Assembly: GCF_000344685.1 (NCBI RefSeq)
Contig: NW_006920412.1
Coordinates: 1,221,030 to 1,239,879, forward strand
Length of the DNA: 18,850 bases
Source of the DNA: Gloeophyllum trabeum ATCC 11539
Taxonomy: Eukaryota; Basidiomycota; Agaricomycetes; Gloeophyllales; Gloeophyllaceae
Direction of reading: 5' to 3'
A program made the position numbers and the translations under genes. The notes under the pieces are model-generated. The model saw only the letters and a program-made list of their open reading frames with translations. It did no database searches and was not told the origin of the DNA. The number at the start of each line of letters is the position of its first letter. Position 1 is the stretch's first letter. Positions 1 to 11,577 of this stretch are shown here, piece by piece.

Positions 1-2112
1 AGGCCGTTGTGACTCTGTCTCAGTAACGGAGGAACACGAGCGGTACCTCTCCAGGACTAAGAATTTGCCACCCCAATCGCAATGTACAGTCTGGCTACCC
101 CTGCCACGGCTACCGGATGCACTCGTGGCTGCGCTGCAAAAATCTGGGGGTATTAGACTTTCCGATCCCCGTAGATCGCCCGGTAGATCGAGCAGTTCGG
201 GGTGATTACAGAGCTTCTTCAATATGTTGATGGCCTTTAACGGCTGCGCAACAGCCCCTCGCAAGAGAGCCTTCACTTCTGATGATGTTATGAACAAGCG
301 GTACAAAGCGAGCTGGAATTCTGATAATCCACAAAACACAACCTGCTCATATTTGACGGGTACTGGATCCTCGATGTTAGTAAGCGGACACAGACCAGGT
401 GTATTGCACGTACGGTATTTCGACAGGAGGTCATTCGTCCGACGAATAATGAATTTCGTCACCAGAGCACCCAGTTCTTTCAGCTTCTCCTCGCTCTTAG
501 CCTTGATCTCATCTGTGGCATCCGCGTCCCTGCCTCGGATGATGATGTTCTCAAAGTTCTTGCGAAAGTCGTTCTTGGATCCCAGCAAATTGGGATTAGC
601 GAAGTTAAGTAGGGAGAAATACTCGGACAGATCATTCTGCGATACTCAGCACTTGCAAATCATTAGAGGTAGGAATTAGGTACCTGGATGGGGGTTCCTG
701 TCAAGATGACACGTCGCTTAACATCCAGTGCATCCAGTGCTTGGAACGTCTGCGACTCTGATATGTATTGTCAAATGATACTCAGGTCGGGTCGAAGTGA
801 ATTGTCTATCCTTACCGGAATTCTTGAGTCGATGACCTTCATCACAAAGCAGAAGGCCAATACTAGCAGAGCCCAGGTAGGGCGAGATAGAGCGCAGAGT
901 CTCGTAGGATACAATCATCACTGCAAGCAGAGTGAGTTCGTATAGTATAGCGCGCAAGACACAAGGAAATACCTGGCTGAGCAACGTTTCGGCCTGATGC
1001 GGCGACCCATCGTTCCACCCTTTGCACTAACTCTGCCTTACCACCTTTACCATCTACCGCCAACGCATTTATCGTATCTTTCCCCAGCCATTTGGCTGGA
1101 AAGATGATTAAGTGAAGTAGTAAAGTAGAGTAGCTGTGAGGATACACGCACTTAGTTCATTAGCCCAGTTCTTTACTAAGCTTGCGGGGCAAGCGATGAT
1201 GCATTTCTCGATGGTCCCCTTACCGGCCCGCGGGGATTGCTTGATTAGCGTCCATAAGAGAGCGATGCACTGCAGAGTCTTCCCCAGACCCATCTCGTCG
1301 GCCATAATGCAGCCATACTGACCAGGTTCTACCGCTCCAGTAGTGCATTTGTAAAGGAACTATTGAGGGGTGAGCAACCTGAGAACGGTTAACATCCTGA
1401 CTCTTACCTTGACTCCTTCAACTTGATGAGGGCGGAGTACCTTAGACAGCGTCGGGTCGATAACAACAGGTACCTTCTGATTCTTCCTCTTCTTCTCTTT
1501 ACCGCCACCCAGCAGTTCTTTCAGACTCTTATGAGGATTATACAGTCCAGCGTGTTTCTCTTGCGCTTCCTTCAGCAGCCTCTCTTTCTCCTCTTCCTTC
1601 TCCCTTTCCTTCTTTTCCTCGTCTGTTTCGCCGTCGTCAACGGTGGGATCGAATAGTACTATGGCATGGTCCTCCATGGGATCGTGCAGCGGTCGGGGGA
1701 TTATGTTGGGCTGAGGCCGGATACCTAGGGAGACATTAGAAGGCGTAACTGGGACTATCTCTCCATCCTTGTTCCGCATTTTCGGTATGGAGAATGTCCG
1801 CGCTATCTGGTCGAAGGGCTTGGGCTTGTACACTGGATATTTCTTGATTGCAGGACTAGCGTCATTCTCGTTGTAGGCAGCATCACCCTCACTCTTTCTC
1901 CTCTTCTTCTTAGATGCTGGATTCTCCTCCGCGTCAGAGTCCTCTGCAGCTCCCTCTTCCCTGTAGGAAACGCGTCTGCGCTTGCGCTGTGGCTGATCGC
2001 GGACGACAGCTGATGCAAGGGTGGGTGGCTTGAACGGCTTGTTCAGGCGGTTGCTGTCTTGCAGTCTGTCAACGACAGCGCCGTCCTTGGTGGTTGGTGT
2101 CCGTCGTAGCAT
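1..2112 (-). CDS. RAD54: Rad54 DNA repair/recombination translocase (SNF2 family), 3'-truncated by window edge
   Basis: Rad54 is a nuclear double-stranded-DNA translocase that works with Rad51 in homologous recombination. Six exons are visible (2112-1408, 1359-1152, 1095-973, 920-816, 757-684, 636-47); all junctions keep phase and give 601 residues. A seventh exon must lie past the edge, because a GTACCG donor follows at 46. The basic N-terminus (residues 43-49 QRKRRRV and 68-73 KKKRRK) looks like a nuclear localisation signal. Residues 225-263 include the LRPHQ Q-motif and Walker A DEMGLGKT (256-263). Walker B is DEGH (372-375), motif III is TGTP (400-403) and FIIRRTND is at 467-474. Spliced sequence through the NHPELL segment is typical of Rad54 rather than other SNF2 proteins. 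The C-terminal helicase lobe is outside the window. The start at 2112 is preferred over an upstream in-frame ATG at 2148, which would lie beyond the MluI box. It is divergent from RLP24. Confidence 0.95.
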
Positions 2113-2137
2113 TATGTGGCGACAGGCGTGGTGAGTT

Positions 2138-2143
2138 ACGCGT
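2138..2143. promoter_or_regulatory. ACGCGT MluI cell-cycle box (MCB)
   Basis: A perfect ACGCGT lies 26 bp upstream of the RAD54 start. In ascomycete yeasts MBF binds this motif to drive G1/S expression of DNA synthesis and repair genes. Use here is inferred from position and from the gene it precedes. Confidence 0.5.
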
Positions 2144-2177
2144 GACAATGGGCGATGATGAGCAAGGTCGCGTCTGT

Positions 2178-2183
2178 CACGTG
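2178..2183. promoter_or_regulatory. CACGTG E-box-like site
   Basis: The core sits inside the 8-bp palindrome TCACGTGA (2177-2184), about 140 bp before RLP24 and 66 bp before RAD54. Such sites bind bHLH factors (Cbf1-like) in fungi. The same heptamer CACGTGA recurs in two other upstream regions of this window (11447 and 18397). Confidence 0.45.
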
Positions 2184-2322
2184 AGACCCAAGGAGATTGG
2201 CTCTATTTGGCTCCGGACGTTGCCGGGCCATCGCACTTTTCGATCGACTGCAGGGAGCAGCCTCCCCGGATTGAAGGCTTCACACTCCCCGTGTATAACA
2301 CGTTGATCTTTGTACCCATACG

Positions 2323-3123
2323 ATGAGGATTGAGAAGTGCTACTTCTGCTCAAAAAGCGTTTATCCTGGTCATGGTATGTGGGTTTCACTTTCTCCGGCC
2401 TTTGTCGATCTCTGACCCTGGATTGTAGGTTCCGCATTCGTGAGGAACGATGCCAAAGTTTTCCGGTTCTGCACATCAAAGTGCGTACCAAGAGATTGCA
2501 GACAGTGGCTTGTATCTAACGATCTTATTTCTAGGTGCCATAAAAACTTCAAGTTCGTACCCGTACTCGCTTCTGGATTCGCAATACTGATCTACATCTA
2601 GAATGAAACGCAACCCCCGTAAAGTGAGATGGACGAAGGCGTTCCGAAAGGCGGCAGGAAAGGAGATGACGGTCGTACGTCGCACTTCATTTCTGGTTTG
2701 TTGATATAAAACCCTCTAATCCTTCCTAGGATTCAACTATTGACTTCGAGAAGCGAAGAAACGTTCCTGTACGGTACGACCGCGAGCTGGTGCAGACAAC
2801 GGTGAAGGCTATGAAGCGGATAGCGGAGATCAAGAAGAGGAGGGAGCATGCCTTCTGGAAGCACAGGTGCGTCCCCACCTTTCGTATCGTAGTACCCTCC
2901 TGACCATTCGAACAGAATGGCAGCGGCGAGGGAGAAGATGAAGGCGCACCGGACGAAGAAGTCGGAAATCAAGTCAAGACCTTCTGTCAAACTGGTCCAA
3001 CCCATGACTGTGGAGTCCGAAACCGTCATGGTCCGGGAAAAGATCAAGGTGCCTGCCTCATCCAAGTCCCGGAGTGCACTTATCCCCGGAGAAGGGCAGT
3101 CCATGGGTATGGATGTCGATTGA
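2323..3123 (+). CDS. RLP24: Rlp24 ribosome biogenesis protein (ribosomal L24e family)
   Basis: Rlp24 is a nucleolar assembly factor that holds the eL24 site on pre-60S particles and, in yeast, recruits and activates the AAA-ATPase Drg1 for its own release in the cytoplasm. Six exons (2323-2374, 2429-2480, 2535-2552, 2602-2674, 2730-2866, 2916-3123) splice in phase to 179 aa. The N-terminus MRIEKCYFC gives a zinc-ribbon with Cys6, Cys9, Cys32 and Cys36, followed by the family hallmark [20 protein letters not shown] from residue 41. The middle is a basic helix (residues about 90-125) and the C-terminus is acidic and methionine-rich. Length is between human RSL24D1 and yeast Rlp24. Exon 3 is an 18-nt microexon. 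The gene is divergent from RAD54 and ends 204 bp from the 3' end of ATG2. Confidence 0.95.
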
Positions 3124-3327
3124 GGTATTATTTGCGGTATGGTTAGAGTCAGAGTCCCTTGCATCACCTATTTGCGTCGCACGCGAATGGCCCTGGGATG
3201 CAAATGTATAATACAGGGTGGCATATCTATGATACAGTGTGTGTATGCTAATATGTAGGCCTACAGATGGGAGAGATGCCGCCTGATGCTACAACGTCTG
3301 TGCTTGTGTATCTGATAATTCGAATCC
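3124..3327. other. Tail-to-tail intergenic spacer (RLP24/ATG2 3' UTRs)
   Basis: These 204 bp lie between the stop codons of two convergent genes and must contain both 3' ends. AT-rich stretches around 3205-3260 are candidate polyadenylation regions. No open frame, RNA gene or repeat is seen. Confidence 0.6.
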
Positions 3328-6300
3328 TCAGCGACGTTTATACTTTGCTTCGGCTTCCTGGCGGACGCTAGGATCCAAGGTATTCTGCAGGCCGAGAAGT
3401 GTCTTGCTGACGGCTTCGCTTGCTCCTATCATCGGCTTCAAGACAGCTATTGGCACCGCCCGTATTACCGCACGCACAGGCCCCTGAGGGAATAACGGAT
3501 TAATAAACTCGTTGTACTCAATCCTGCAAGTCCTGACCTCATTGCCTGACCGCTCGTACACCTCCATGGGCACCGCCAGAATGGTTTGAGCAGCAGAACT
3601 GAAGTTCCTTCGAAGACTCTTGTATGCAGATTGTATCCCCTCCTTGATGTCGCTAGGCTGCTCTGCATAACGGCTGATAAGATCTTGCGCCTCCTCATCA
3701 TGGCCCAATAATTCTGCTCCCGGCTCCCCGTACTCATCATCGCCGGGTATCTGCAGTGCCTCCATTGTGAGAGGCTCGACGAATTGGCCTCCTAGCACGT
3801 TCTCAGCCTGCTCCAAGATTACTTGCGTACCGGTCGCGAGACGAGCGCCTAGCTTGATAGCTTCCATGGCCGTGGATCTCACAAACGCGGACGTGCCTTT
3901 CTGGACGCCGCGTATTACCCGACCATCCTTCTTGTACTGGGCGATTGGCAGCAGGACAAGGTCTGCAACCCCGGAGCCCACGTTGACGACAGATCGGATA
4001 GGCGACACGCCCGAAATAATGTCGACCATCTGAGTTGCCTTCACGTCCGGCGTCCACAGGTCGTTCAGCATGTCAAATAGGCGCGGCCAACCAGTGATCT
4101 GAGTTATGGTCAGTTTTCGCGATGCACACAAAAACTGTATTTGTGCTCACTCCATACAAGGTGAGATGGCGAAGGGTCATCTCCGCCCCATCGAAATGGA
4201 AAAAGTTCATGAGCTCAATAGTCTTTCCTTCCTTCAAGGCTCTGTAATCCACGCGACGTGGCTTATAATCGAGCTTGAGATCGACAGGGAATATCTCAGC
4301 ATATTCTGGTTTGTGGGTCTGACTCAGCTAAGGCACAGAAAGAAAGATATGGCGCGCACGTATATAGATCCCTTCATCGGGATTACTGGGCGGTGGTGCT
4401 TTAGGTGCCTCCTGATCCTGGAAACTGAAGAATTTTTTGAAGAAGTCTAAAGCATCCTGATCGACATTCAATCGGAGAGGTAATATCTTCGCCTAGGGCA
4501 AATTCAGTGTCAATTCTGGGGAGACCTGTTAAAACCCCACCTTTACTCTGGCTTCTTCAGAAGGATTTCCGGGCACTGGCCGGACATTGCAGAGCTCCAT
4601 CCGAACCATGTTGGAATCAGTCTCCCGCATATTGCCTCGAGAATCGGTTATGAGTTCGGAGAGGAACTTCCTCCAGGTAGAAGTCTTGATATGGTCCAAG
4701 ATCTCGAGGTCCTTAACAGTAGCGAATGTTCTTGAGGCAAGGCCTTTATCAGGGCCATATTGATCCACCGTAGCTTGCACAGACGCAAGGCGGATCTCAA
4801 TGCTAGGTCCCTTCGAGCGAGTCAGTTTGCGATGCCGCAGACGCGTAGACTTCGTAGCAGGCGCTCCAGCAGCCTGAGGTCGAAGAGACTGCCATGAACT
4901 CTGAGTCTCGTTCTCGAAGTCTTCCTTGAGCTCCTCATCTATGGCGGCAATAATTGCACCGGGCTCCATCTCGTCTAGATCTTGTTCCAACCCGATATAA
5001 ACGGAATTGAACAGGACCGCGCTCGTCTCTTCCACGTGTGGGTCGTACGTTTGTCCGCTTGCAATCAGTTGACGTATCCTCGCTAGTCGCCGTTTCATAG
5101 CCTTCATTTCCTCTTCGATAATTCTACGAGTCCTTGCCCAGTCATAGCCATCGTAGAGGAAAAGTGAAACGTTACAATCATCAGCGCGGACACGTAACGT
5201 GGTCTCGTCGATTCTATAAGTATGCCAATCAGCGAGCAGGGACTTGGAGGTGCGTAAGACGACACCCACTCGGGACTTTCATCGAGTGACTCCGGTGCAA
5301 TTGTCTCGAAGTAGTCCTCTATTATGTGAATGCCTTCCGGGTCTAGCATCCTGATCGTCTCCCCTCCGACTTTGGAGACGATACCGGTCACATAAGAAGG
5401 CGTTTCGCTGGTGGGAATGTCTTGTTCGTCGAATTCATCGAGGTCGTCGTCCGTCAACTCACGAAATCCTGCAGCTGCTCCGAAAGAAGCATCGAGATAG
5501 TCCGGATTAGTGGGTAAGTCGTCGCTGATCATGTCAGGCGCCGCTCCAACTTCGGGGACTCTTTTGAACGCGTGCTCGTCCATGGAATCTTGGGCTAGTG
5601 TCAGCATGGACCAGACCACTGAGCTAGAAGAGAATTACATGCTAGGCTGCGGTAGGGATCATTCGTGACATCGGTTGGTCTTCGCTTCAACACGGGGGCC
5701 GTCCCTCTGAACGCAACTGAGAAAGTGTTCCACGGGTCTAGTAGACTCAACGAACCTCTCTGCTGCCGGTGGAAGGAACAATGTCCCGAAGTCGCTTATG
5801 AAGGCGGTCAGAGCTGCAATAGTGTCCGCACATAAGTGAATTCGCAGATCCAGCCCTTGTATGATAATCTGGGAATGTAGGTCAATAAGCGACACAAAGC
5901 GTGGCCAAGAGGAGCAGACCTCAGTTTCTGGAAGGACATGCCTCTTGACCCTAGAGAACCTCAACTGGAAATCAATGACTTCACAAAGCAACGCGTAACC
6001 GGTACTCTAAAATTTTTTGAGCTCGCGTTGCGCGAGGAAGGCGACTACCGCACGGACATACCTTCCAATAAGATTTGCTAGGGCCAGAGACGGCGGGGGT
6101 TTCTACAACTGCGGCGTTGTCATCGATCATGAACACCGAAAGCTCTGGTACGGTCAGACGGAACACTATGTCGGGTGAGCCCCCAACAATATCCGTGTTG
6201 AACTCAGTTTCGCCCACATGCACGACCATCGCCCCAGGATGGGTCGGGGCGAGTAGACGCACGGAGCCATCAAAAATTCGGACAGATACTTGAGTTCTTT

Positions 6301-9300
6301 CACTGGGAACCATGGAGTCGAAGGCCTATGATAGATAATGAGCCCATGAAGAATGTAATGACGAAATGGCTTCTCACTCCAGGCGGGGCTTTGGCGAATT
6401 GACCCAAGTCGGACGCCCATTGTAAATCCGGTAGCAGGTTGTATGTGAAACCTGCCAAAGATAGTCTAACTCTTGACTGCTTGGCTGTTCCCCGATCCGA
6501 AACGGTGGCTGAAGTAAATCGGAGCTTGAGCATAGGTCTCGTAGGTGATGCCTTTAAGTCCAACCATTACTGAGATATAAGAGGGATCCCGAGTGAATAT
6601 ACCGACCAGGTCTCGCAAGGGTGTTAAAGACAGCATGGTTAGGACCTCTCCTGTCGCGTCAAGATCGCGGATACCGATATTCAAAACAGATAAGGTCATC
6701 ACAGTTTCATCCTGTTCTCCAATGAAATGAAGTGTCCCTTCAGCGAAGAATGGCCGACGCACCTTTCCCTCGGGTTTCGTTTCAATCAGTAAATCTAGGT
6801 CAGATCCGCACAAATCAAATGGGCGAGGTGATCCTGTTTGATCCATAGCTCGGGGAAGCATAATACGTACGAACCCTGACAGATGCAAACCAAGGCATCA
6901 GCGACAACCAGATTTTCGTCTTAGTATTAGAGGCGTGCTTACCTTCGCTAAGGCTCAGTTTCATTACCAATTCACTGCTACGGGTGGGCTGGACAATTGA
7001 ACTGGGACTTGCGTCGCTTGCGGCACCGCTGCTCCCTTGTCGAGTAAAATATCTGCTACCGATCAAGCTGGTAGCTTTGCTACTATCTGCATCCTGTATC
7101 CAATACCTCGTGGCGTTCTCCAAGAGTTGAGTGATATCATCCGCCCAAAGCTGGATCCCATCAAAGATGGGCTTGGACAACACCACGTATGCGGAGGGTA
7201 AGTCTATAGCGAATACCGTAGCATGTAAAGGAAGGCTAGCATCCGAAGAAGAAGGAAGGGGGGAATGCATCAAACGCAGTCGAGGGAGCAGAGCGAGGAC
7301 GTGTTTAGGACGTGCTGCGGACGACGTAAAAGCTGTCTCGCTCGGCGTCGACAGAGGACCCAACGATAGAATGCCCATGGCCTTGGAATCACCCACAGGA
7401 GCGTAAGAGACAAGCATTCTGCCCCACTGGGCACGAAGGACTTCGTTGCTACTGTTATCCTCAGGGTGGGAAGGTAGATCATCAGGTATATCTACGAACT
7501 CGGCGAATCGGGCTCTAGTAGGTGCCTGATGAAGGGACTGAGGACCCATTGACAGCTCGAGTTCGTGAATATCCAAGATTATTGCCCCCGAACGAGGAGT
7601 TCGGCCAGCCGTCGGGGGACAGCGAACCTGAACCCGGATCATAGGTACGGCCAGTACTATATCAGGCGACCTTGAGGCTCGACATGCCGCTCCAGACGTC
7701 CTCTACACTGCAAGGTCATCAAAAATTTGAGTTACACGGGGAAGATATTCTGACCTTTCCCCTAGCCTTGGGAGCAGCCCTGATGGGCACTCTGGCGTCT
7801 TGCGCTCGGTAGTCAAAAGACAGATCAAGATCTTGAAGCACTAGCGCTTCCAATCTTTTCCTTTCTCGCTCTCTCTCGCTCTCTCTAACGTCCGCAATCC
7901 TTCTTGGGGTAGCAGGCGGGGTGGTTTCACCAGCCCAATCACGTTCATCCTCTTCATCCGAGTCTTGGGTATCCTCAACATTCGGGCTATTCACCTCAAA
8001 ACTTGTAGCCTCTGAGAGGAAAGACAATAGCCCGGATTCCCCCGGCTTGCCGATGTGCAATGAGAACAGACCAAGGTCCAGGAAAAAGTGCAGGGGAGCA
8101 ATATCTATTCTCACCGCAGAAACATCTACCCCCAGTGTGGCCGTCGTCTTGACAGCGTAGACGGGCCGATGCTCTGAGGTCACATCTTGAGTATCGTGAC
8201 CGTCTGAGCGAGATGACGAGGGCGAGAGAGGAGTAAGTGATTTCAATCCAGGACTCGAACTTGATCTGTGACCAGATCGTCGGCGCGTGCCAGCCTTTGT
8301 ACGCCATGTGTTGATCTTGGACGACACGGCTCGATGCCGTGGATCTGTCCAGTCCATGATGTCGAAAGTAGGGAGTTCGGGTGCATCCGCATCTTGTTGG
8401 AAAGGGTAACCAGCCATTGGAAAACTGTGTCGAGATGTGCAATGCGATGGCAGGTTCGGGTCAGTAACTAAGATGGGCATAATGTGGTAACCGGAGTGGT
8501 CGTCTGCGAAAGCATTGTCACGCAAATATGCGAAGGCTGATATTTCACGAAGTTCGAATGTCGCGTTCGTGGTACTTGGCGCCGGTTTGATCTTCGCAGT
8601 AGTCTTCCGTTTCGTTGAAGGCTTTGCAGCGGATGAAGATATTCGCAGCGATAATGCTTCCAAGTGGAGCCGTAAATAATTGCCGATCCCTTTGGGAGGA
8701 ACCAGAGGATGTGAGAAGAACTCCTCCATACGAAGGCTTGCTCCCTGGTCCGCAAAGGCCGATGGTGAAAGGAGCACAATGCACACTACTCCTCTCACCG
8801 ACGCCTCTACAGACAGCTGATCCAATACACCGGGTTCAGGTGTTCTGGCGGGTGTTGGTCGTGGGCTCGGGGAAGATGGCAGCTGAGAGATGATCCGCAG
8901 AATACTCTGCACATGACTGGCGGATATTGCCACGCTTATGACACCAACTGTGATGGACAATTGCGATTTACCCTTCTGTGACCCCTTCATGTCTCTAGAC
9001 TGTTTCGTTCGCGGCTTTGACGATGCGGAAGGAGCCGGTGGGTTGGCTTCCTGCGCACTTGATGCGCGAAGGGAAGGAGTCGTAAGCCGCATCAGAATAG
9101 GTTCTGAGCCAAAAGATAGGATTATATCTCCCTCCATGGCTTCCATTTGCTCCTGTAAAGAAGAACCAGGTGAGGCAGTGGGCGGTGTAGATGGTTGTCG
9201 CTCCTCCGCTGGGTTCGAGGCAGACGCTGGTATGCGCTCTTCCACCTGGATAGATGGGCTACCTTGCTCCATGCTAGTACCTTCTTCAGCGTGCCCCGGC

Positions 9301-11371
9301 TCAGACAGGAATGGATCACCCTGACTCCCACTCTCCTCCAGGACGTCCGAGACGGTGCTCTGCCACATGGCGCCCGGCATGTGTAATCGGGATTCCTGCG
9401 AAGACATGGCACTCTGATACATAATGCTCCCCACTGATCCACTCGGCGATGGTGGTCGTACCTTATCTGTAGGCGACTCTGGATCGTGATATGCAGTATC
9501 GGCCACTGAGGCCGCGGGGGAGGGTGGCCGTAGCTCGCCTGTGAGCGAGCAGGGACCCAGGTATGCACCAGTTGCCGCTGGATGACTTCGCGAACGTAAG
9601 CTGTTGCCAGTGTCACCGGCGGACCTTTGGGATGAAGTTTCGTGATATTGGCTTGAGGACATGAACTCCACGGGCGAGGGAGGGCCTTCCGGCGAGTCCG
9701 GCGGTGGAAGCGAAATCATCGAGGCAACTGGACGTGAGACAGGTGTCTGAGAGTCTTGCCTCGATGACTCCAGTCTTCTAGCGTGGTCGCTCTGGGACGA
9801 TGATTGCAATAACGGTGGATTGGAAGGGCGAGCTCGTCGATAGTCAGGTGTATCCTCCAAGCTAAAGTCTGAGAGTTCATGGTCAACGAACGGCGATTCT
9901 GAATAAGCTGGACCGGGGTCATTCTGCTCCTCGGTAACATGATACGCGGAGTAGATGTCAGAGACAGAAACAGACGCTACCGACTGGGATATGGAGGCGG
10001 ATCCCTCTTCCTGTTCCTGTATAGCCTCTGGTCGAGGGCTGTATAACAACTCTGACGGACGGGGAGGAAGAAATGCCAGTGACTGAGACATCATCATCTG
10101 AGTTTCTTCGTCCGTGGAGGAATCAGAGCTATTAAAGGAAGCGGGGGACGGTGTCCTACTTGGGCGAGACTCGACATAGCTTGAAGGAAGATCCTGCACG
10201 GAAGTGCGTGGAGGAGGGCGCGTCCTGCTATGAATAGTTGGTGTCTCGCCGGACGGGAAGTCCGGATGAGTGGATACAGGGGACACAGTCCTGCTCCGGA
10301 TCGGTTGCGCCCCACTCGGGTCAGTGCTTTGTGAGTGAATAGATCCATCAAAGTCACTGCGAATTGAATGGGACGCAGACCTGTCAACAGGAGACACAGG
10401 AGATAACGTCGACGCGGTGGACGGAACGTACAGCGACGACCGGATGCGCGAAGGGCGGAGACAACGGGTACTGAGTGTCACGCCAGAGACAGTGAGCACC
10501 CGACTTACTCCCCCACCCTGACTACTCGGCTCAGCACTCTCGGGCGACTCTGTTGTATATTGCACGTCCGGCACTGCGAGTGTGAAACTGGCATTGTTCT
10601 CGTCCAATATTGTGATCCTCACATCGCGAGCGTCAAACTTGAACCTCGAAAGCAGTCCTTCAATGAGGGTGGCAAATATACCGACGCCTTCAGGGTCGAA
10701 TTGCCTGTCCACGCCTTCATGGCCTTCAGCATCAGGCGAGTGGAATGGGTCGACGTCAACGTCGAACCCTCCCGGAATATTCTTCATCTCCTCAGCAGCA
10801 GGAAAAGCGCCACCAGGAGCGTCAGAATGAATCGACTCCCGTAGCACGGCTTCCTCCTTGGAGGAGAGTTCCTCATGTATGAACGTCTCAGCCACCGACG
10901 CTACGGACTCCGCGAGTTGTGCAGAGTTGGGGGGCTTCAGCTTAACTCCAGGGACGACACTCAGTGTCAATTGAAGAGATTGGACGGACATCCCAATAGT
11001 AGAAGTCATTGGATTTGGCCAGGGCACGCGAGCCATGACGCTCGCTACCGAGCCCTCCTTAAGCCGTAGTGGGATCCCTTGCAGCAACCGGTTAATAGCC
11101 TACTCACGATGCCTCAGTAAAGCAGATCGTATGATGGATCTATTCAAGTCGCGCGCACATCTTCATCCAATCTCAAATCCCTCACTTGTACGAAACCCGA
11201 ACCGATCTGGGAGTCCACCTGGTTGACATCGAACTGGCCTGGCTTGACGAAATGGCCTAAGGTACGCTTGAGTACAAATGATATAAATCTGCTCTGGATA
11301 GCTGAAGGTAGGGCAGAGGATAGATCAATGGACGGCAGAGGCGGTAGCCAAGACGTTATCCAGGAAGTCAT
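3328..11371 (-). CDS. ATG2: Autophagy-related protein 2 (Atg2), lipid-transfer protein
   Basis: Atg2 is a rod-shaped bridge protein that moves phospholipids from the ER to the growing phagophore, working with Atg9 and Atg18. Fourteen exons: 11371-11159, 11099-7755, 7702-6943, 6875-6763, 6711-6607, 6551-6378, 6325-6062, 6006-5920, 5868-5756, 5623-5270, 5213-4541, 4492-4360, 4305-4151, 4098-3328, giving about 2,419 aa. The chorein N-terminus contains [16 protein letters not shown] and [15 protein letters not shown] (residues about 30-65). The conserved middle region has [13 protein letters not shown] near 1860. The ATG_C region includes [19 protein letters not shown] near 2120 and, in the last exon, [20 protein letters not shown] and the amphipathic [21 protein letters not shown] Ser/Pro-rich disordered stretch of roughly 450 residues (about 290-730) makes it longer than usual. 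The exon 9/10 junction is least certain: an alternative intron is 5693-5595. The exon 3 acceptor at 7703 is chosen because the earlier CAG would put a TAG in frame. Confidence 0.93.
7865..7889. repeat. Short CT/CG-rich simple repeat inside ATG2
   Basis: Two tandem CGCTCTCT units in a CT-rich run encode the minus-strand Arg/Glu run SERERERKR of Atg2. It is a low-complexity coding repeat and a likely site of length variation. Confidence 0.5.
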
Positions 11372-11577
11372 GAACGTTGTGGACGAATGCACTTGGAATA
11401 CAGTCTCCCAAGTCCACGGCCGCGGCGGTCCTGTTATGGCGCAATCCACGTGACCCGGCACGTCGGAATGCCTCCGTGTCCGAGGACAGTGCTGCCGCAG
11501 TGGCTCTTCATTCTGGATTACTGCACACGGCGGCAAGGAGGTCTAAGGAGGTTCACAGCTCTCAAGACGAAGCTGCC
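11372..11577. promoter_or_regulatory. Bidirectional promoter between ATG2 and the LisH-CTLH-CRA gene
   Basis: These 206 bp separate the two divergent start codons. A CACGTG box lies at 11447-11452, about a third of the way from ATG2. The plus-strand reading frame stays open upstream of 11578 to an ATG at 11377, but that extension overlaps the promoter and resembles no known domain. I treat the region as non-coding and regulatory. Confidence 0.6.
11447..11452. promoter_or_regulatory. CACGTG E-box-like site
   Basis: A perfect CACGTG followed by A lies in the short divergent promoter, 76 bp from the ATG2 start and 126 bp from the neighbouring start. It could serve either gene. The assignment rests on motif and position only. 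Confidence 0.4.

Larger units (their letters stand above)
2113..2322. promoter_or_regulatory. Bidirectional promoter between RAD54 and RLP24
   Basis: These 210 bp separate two divergent start codons and hold no coding sequence. They contain an MluI cell-cycle box (2138-2143) close to RAD54 and a CACGTG box (2178-2183) near the middle. No clear TATA box is visible. That this is the shared promoter is inferred from gene orientation and spacing. Confidence 0.7.

Noticed and set aside
224..945. Plus-strand open frames opposite RAD54 exons 4-6
   Set aside because: They are antisense shadows of conserved SNF2 coding sequence and contain no motif of their own.
3310..3327. TTCGAATCC, reminiscent of a tRNA T-loop
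   Set aside because: No acceptor or anticodon stems can be folded around it; it lies in the ATG2 3' region.
3767..4450. Plus-strand open frames at the 3' end of ATG2
   Set aside because: They run across ATG2 exons 12-14 and their introns in reverse; no recognisable protein.
8938..9324. 128-codon plus-strand frame inside ATG2 exon 2
   Set aside because: Shadow of the compositionally biased Ser/Pro-rich region, which leaves other frames open by chance.
11377..11577. Upstream in-frame extension of the CTLH gene from an ATG at 11377
   Set aside because: It would occupy nearly the entire divergent promoter, has no domain similarity, and the Met at 11578 gives a normal N-terminus.
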